Origin: Amyloporia xantha
Lineage: Eukaryota; Basidiomycota; Agaricomycetes; Polyporales; Adustoporiaceae
Assembly: GCA_036971615.1 (NCBI GenBank)
Contig: JAYKKR010000006.1
Coordinates: forward strand, 124,001 to 188,000
Length of the DNA stretch: 64,000 nt
Direction of reading: 5' to 3'
Made by a program: the position numbers and the translations under genes. A model generated the notes under the pieces. It saw only the letters and a list, made by a program, of their open reading frames with translations, was not told where the DNA came from and ran no database searches. Shown in pieces: positions 62,771 through 64,000 of the stretch (position 1 is the stretch's first letter; every line of letters starts with the position of its first letter).

Positions 62771-63400
62771 TCAAGCAGAGACTTCCACGTTCGATGCATG
62801 TCTCCAACTCTCCTCGAGGCCCGCGTGGGCCTGCCAGCCCCAATTACCATGTCGCTTCCTGCGGCTCTCGACATCGGCGTTGACGCTAGCGGCAAGCTTC
62901 TTGGCGTTGCTCGACCTCCGGGCTGGGCGGCGTCGACGCGGAGCCTTCTCGGACGATGGCGCGCCCGGCTGTGCGACCGTGAAAGCAAGGAGTGCCTCAA
63001 CGCGTTCGTGTTGGGCGGAGGAGATGCCCGCCGACGGGGACGAGGAGAGTGAGAGTAGTTCGAATATGTCATAGACGAAGGGTATCCTCGTGGCGCGCAC
63101 ATGTGGGACAGCTCCTAGAGGTGCGACAAATCATGATTAATTCACACGGCTTCAGAAGAATGCACGACAATACTTACTAGGTGCCGCGATAGTGGAAGTA
63201 CGAGGAGAGCTTGACTTGGCCTGCGGCTCAATGCGCCTTCTGCGCGAAGGCAAGGGAGAGACGGAGCGCTCAGATGGTGACGGCGATCCCGCTACCGATC
63301 CACCTCGTTTGTGGACCGGTACATACAAGCCCGTCGGAGAGCCCGATATGGAAGCGGCGGCAGCGTGCGAGACACGAGGGATGGCGACTGGGCTAGACAT
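62771..63400 (-). CDS. Small conserved-looking unknown protein, two exons
   Basis: Exons 63400-63178 and 63114-62771 with a 63-nt intron (gtaagt...ctctag) give 188 residues. It begins MSSPVAIPRVSHAAAASISG, followed by TGLYVPVHKRGGSV and a Ser/Pro/Arg-rich stretch with SERSVSPLPSRRRRIE. The second exon has RIPFVYDIFELLSLSSSPSA and a basic KAPRRRRPARRSSNAKKLAA, ending WRHASNVEVSA. I believe the GLxVPVHKRG and YDxxxLLSLS blocks recur in fungal unknown proteins, but I cannot name a domain. No membrane or catalytic motifs. The start was chosen at the second ATG of the frame, since the upstream part (MDSCLVHSTLVDSPRLLSAY) looks untranslated. A nuclear protein is a guess from the basic patches. Confidence 0.62.
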
Positions 63401-64000
63401 CGTCGATTGGCACGGGCGGGATATGCAGCAATGCAAGGGAGGTAGGATTGTATAAGCTGATAGGAGACGAGGGGAATCAACCAATGTCGAGTGCACCAGA
63501 CACGAGTCCACTGCGGCGCTGAGTGAAGGCTTAGTCCTGCGGCCGCCCAGTACTTATACGAGGCCGCCACAGCGCTATCGTGGATATCCCAGTCATTGAC
63601 GAAGCCATACGGGCTGACGTGGCCGATTCGTCATGCGCTTCGCGAGTCCTCGGACGGGCGGTGCTAAGCATAGGTCAGCGAGCAATCACGCAGTGAAGAC
63701 GCGCAGCAGTGCCCGGGTACCTTCGACTCTATGTCAGAACTTACTGGAATGACGCAGACGAGGCACGGGCATGGCACCACAACCGGAGCGCTTGCGACAT
63801 CGGACGCAGAGCGCCGCAGCACCGGGGATGTTCTAGGACATTCCGGAAAAGTCAGGGAGGATCTCGGACATTCGAGTAACCTCAACGGTATCTTGTATAG
63901 GGGAACTTCAGCTCTCGCCCTCTCACCCTTGTGCGCGACAGGAATGAACGAGGCGTTCCGTTAAGCTAAATTCCAGAACAAGTCCATGAGCCGAGGCAGG
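63401..64000. other. Right-end flank, no credible gene
   Basis: It contains the upstream region of the unknown gene at 62771-63400 and a heat-shock-element-like site. The plus-strand frame at 63731-63964 has no recognisable features. Confidence 0.4.
63831..63848 (+). promoter_or_regulatory. Heat-shock-element-like array
   Basis: TTCtaGGAcaTTCcgGAA fits four alternating HSF units (TTCnnGAAnnTTCnnGAA) with one base off in the second. A further ggacattcgag sequence lies 25 bp on. It is about 430 bp upstream of the unknown gene ending at 63400 and may instead serve a gene to the right of the window. Confidence 0.4.

Overview
This 64 kb window is nuclear DNA from a filamentous basidiomycete, most likely an Agaricomycete. 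Conserved genes are broken by many short GT-AG introns (about 45-70 nt), two genes belong to the DUF6533/DUF6534 membrane-protein families that are expanded in Agaricomycetes, and the housekeeping proteins (SEC23, RPB10, PIP5K, condensin) are clearly fungal. All exon structures are hand predictions from reading frames and splice motifs.

Layout: 0.1-3.2 kb, a low-complexity acidic protein gene (+), followed by a broken Zn2Cys6 regulator fragment near 3.6-4.0 kb. 6.2-7.3 kb, a proline/arginine-rich unknown protein (-). 7.6-14.1 kb, a long stretch with no credible gene. 14-30 kb, a mitosis-rich block: DASH subunit DAM1 (+), a small KEN-box/CDK-site protein (-), condensin subunit 3/CAP-G (-), PI4P 5-kinase (+), condensin subunit 1/CAP-D2 (-) and RPB10 (+). 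MCB-type ACGCGT boxes lie upstream of DAM1 and both condensin genes. 31-46 kb is more accessory: a DUF6534 protein, a perilipin-like gene, two TIR/TA-TSD miniature transposons side by side, a carboxylesterase, a DUF6533 gene whose 5' end I cannot find, and a single-pass surface protein. 46.5-62 kb is housekeeping again: an alpha/beta hydrolase diverging from SEC23, an MFSD5-type molybdate transporter, trehalose-6-phosphate phosphatase TPS2 and a three-RRM SR-like RNA-binding protein converging on it. The right end carries a CACTA-like miniature element, a conserved unknown gene and a heat-shock-element-like site.

The most interesting points are the clustering of four (possibly five) mitotic or cell-cycle genes with shared promoter boxes, an uncharacterised small protein in that cluster with a KEN box and CDK sites, a DAM1 protein with a long conserved-looking C-terminal extension, and three independent apparent +1 frame disruptions in otherwise well-conserved genes (perilipin, SEC23, MFSD5). 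The frame disruptions may simply be sequence errors, but two of them sit at CCC-AGG and CTT-AGT, contexts that could permit +1 slippage.
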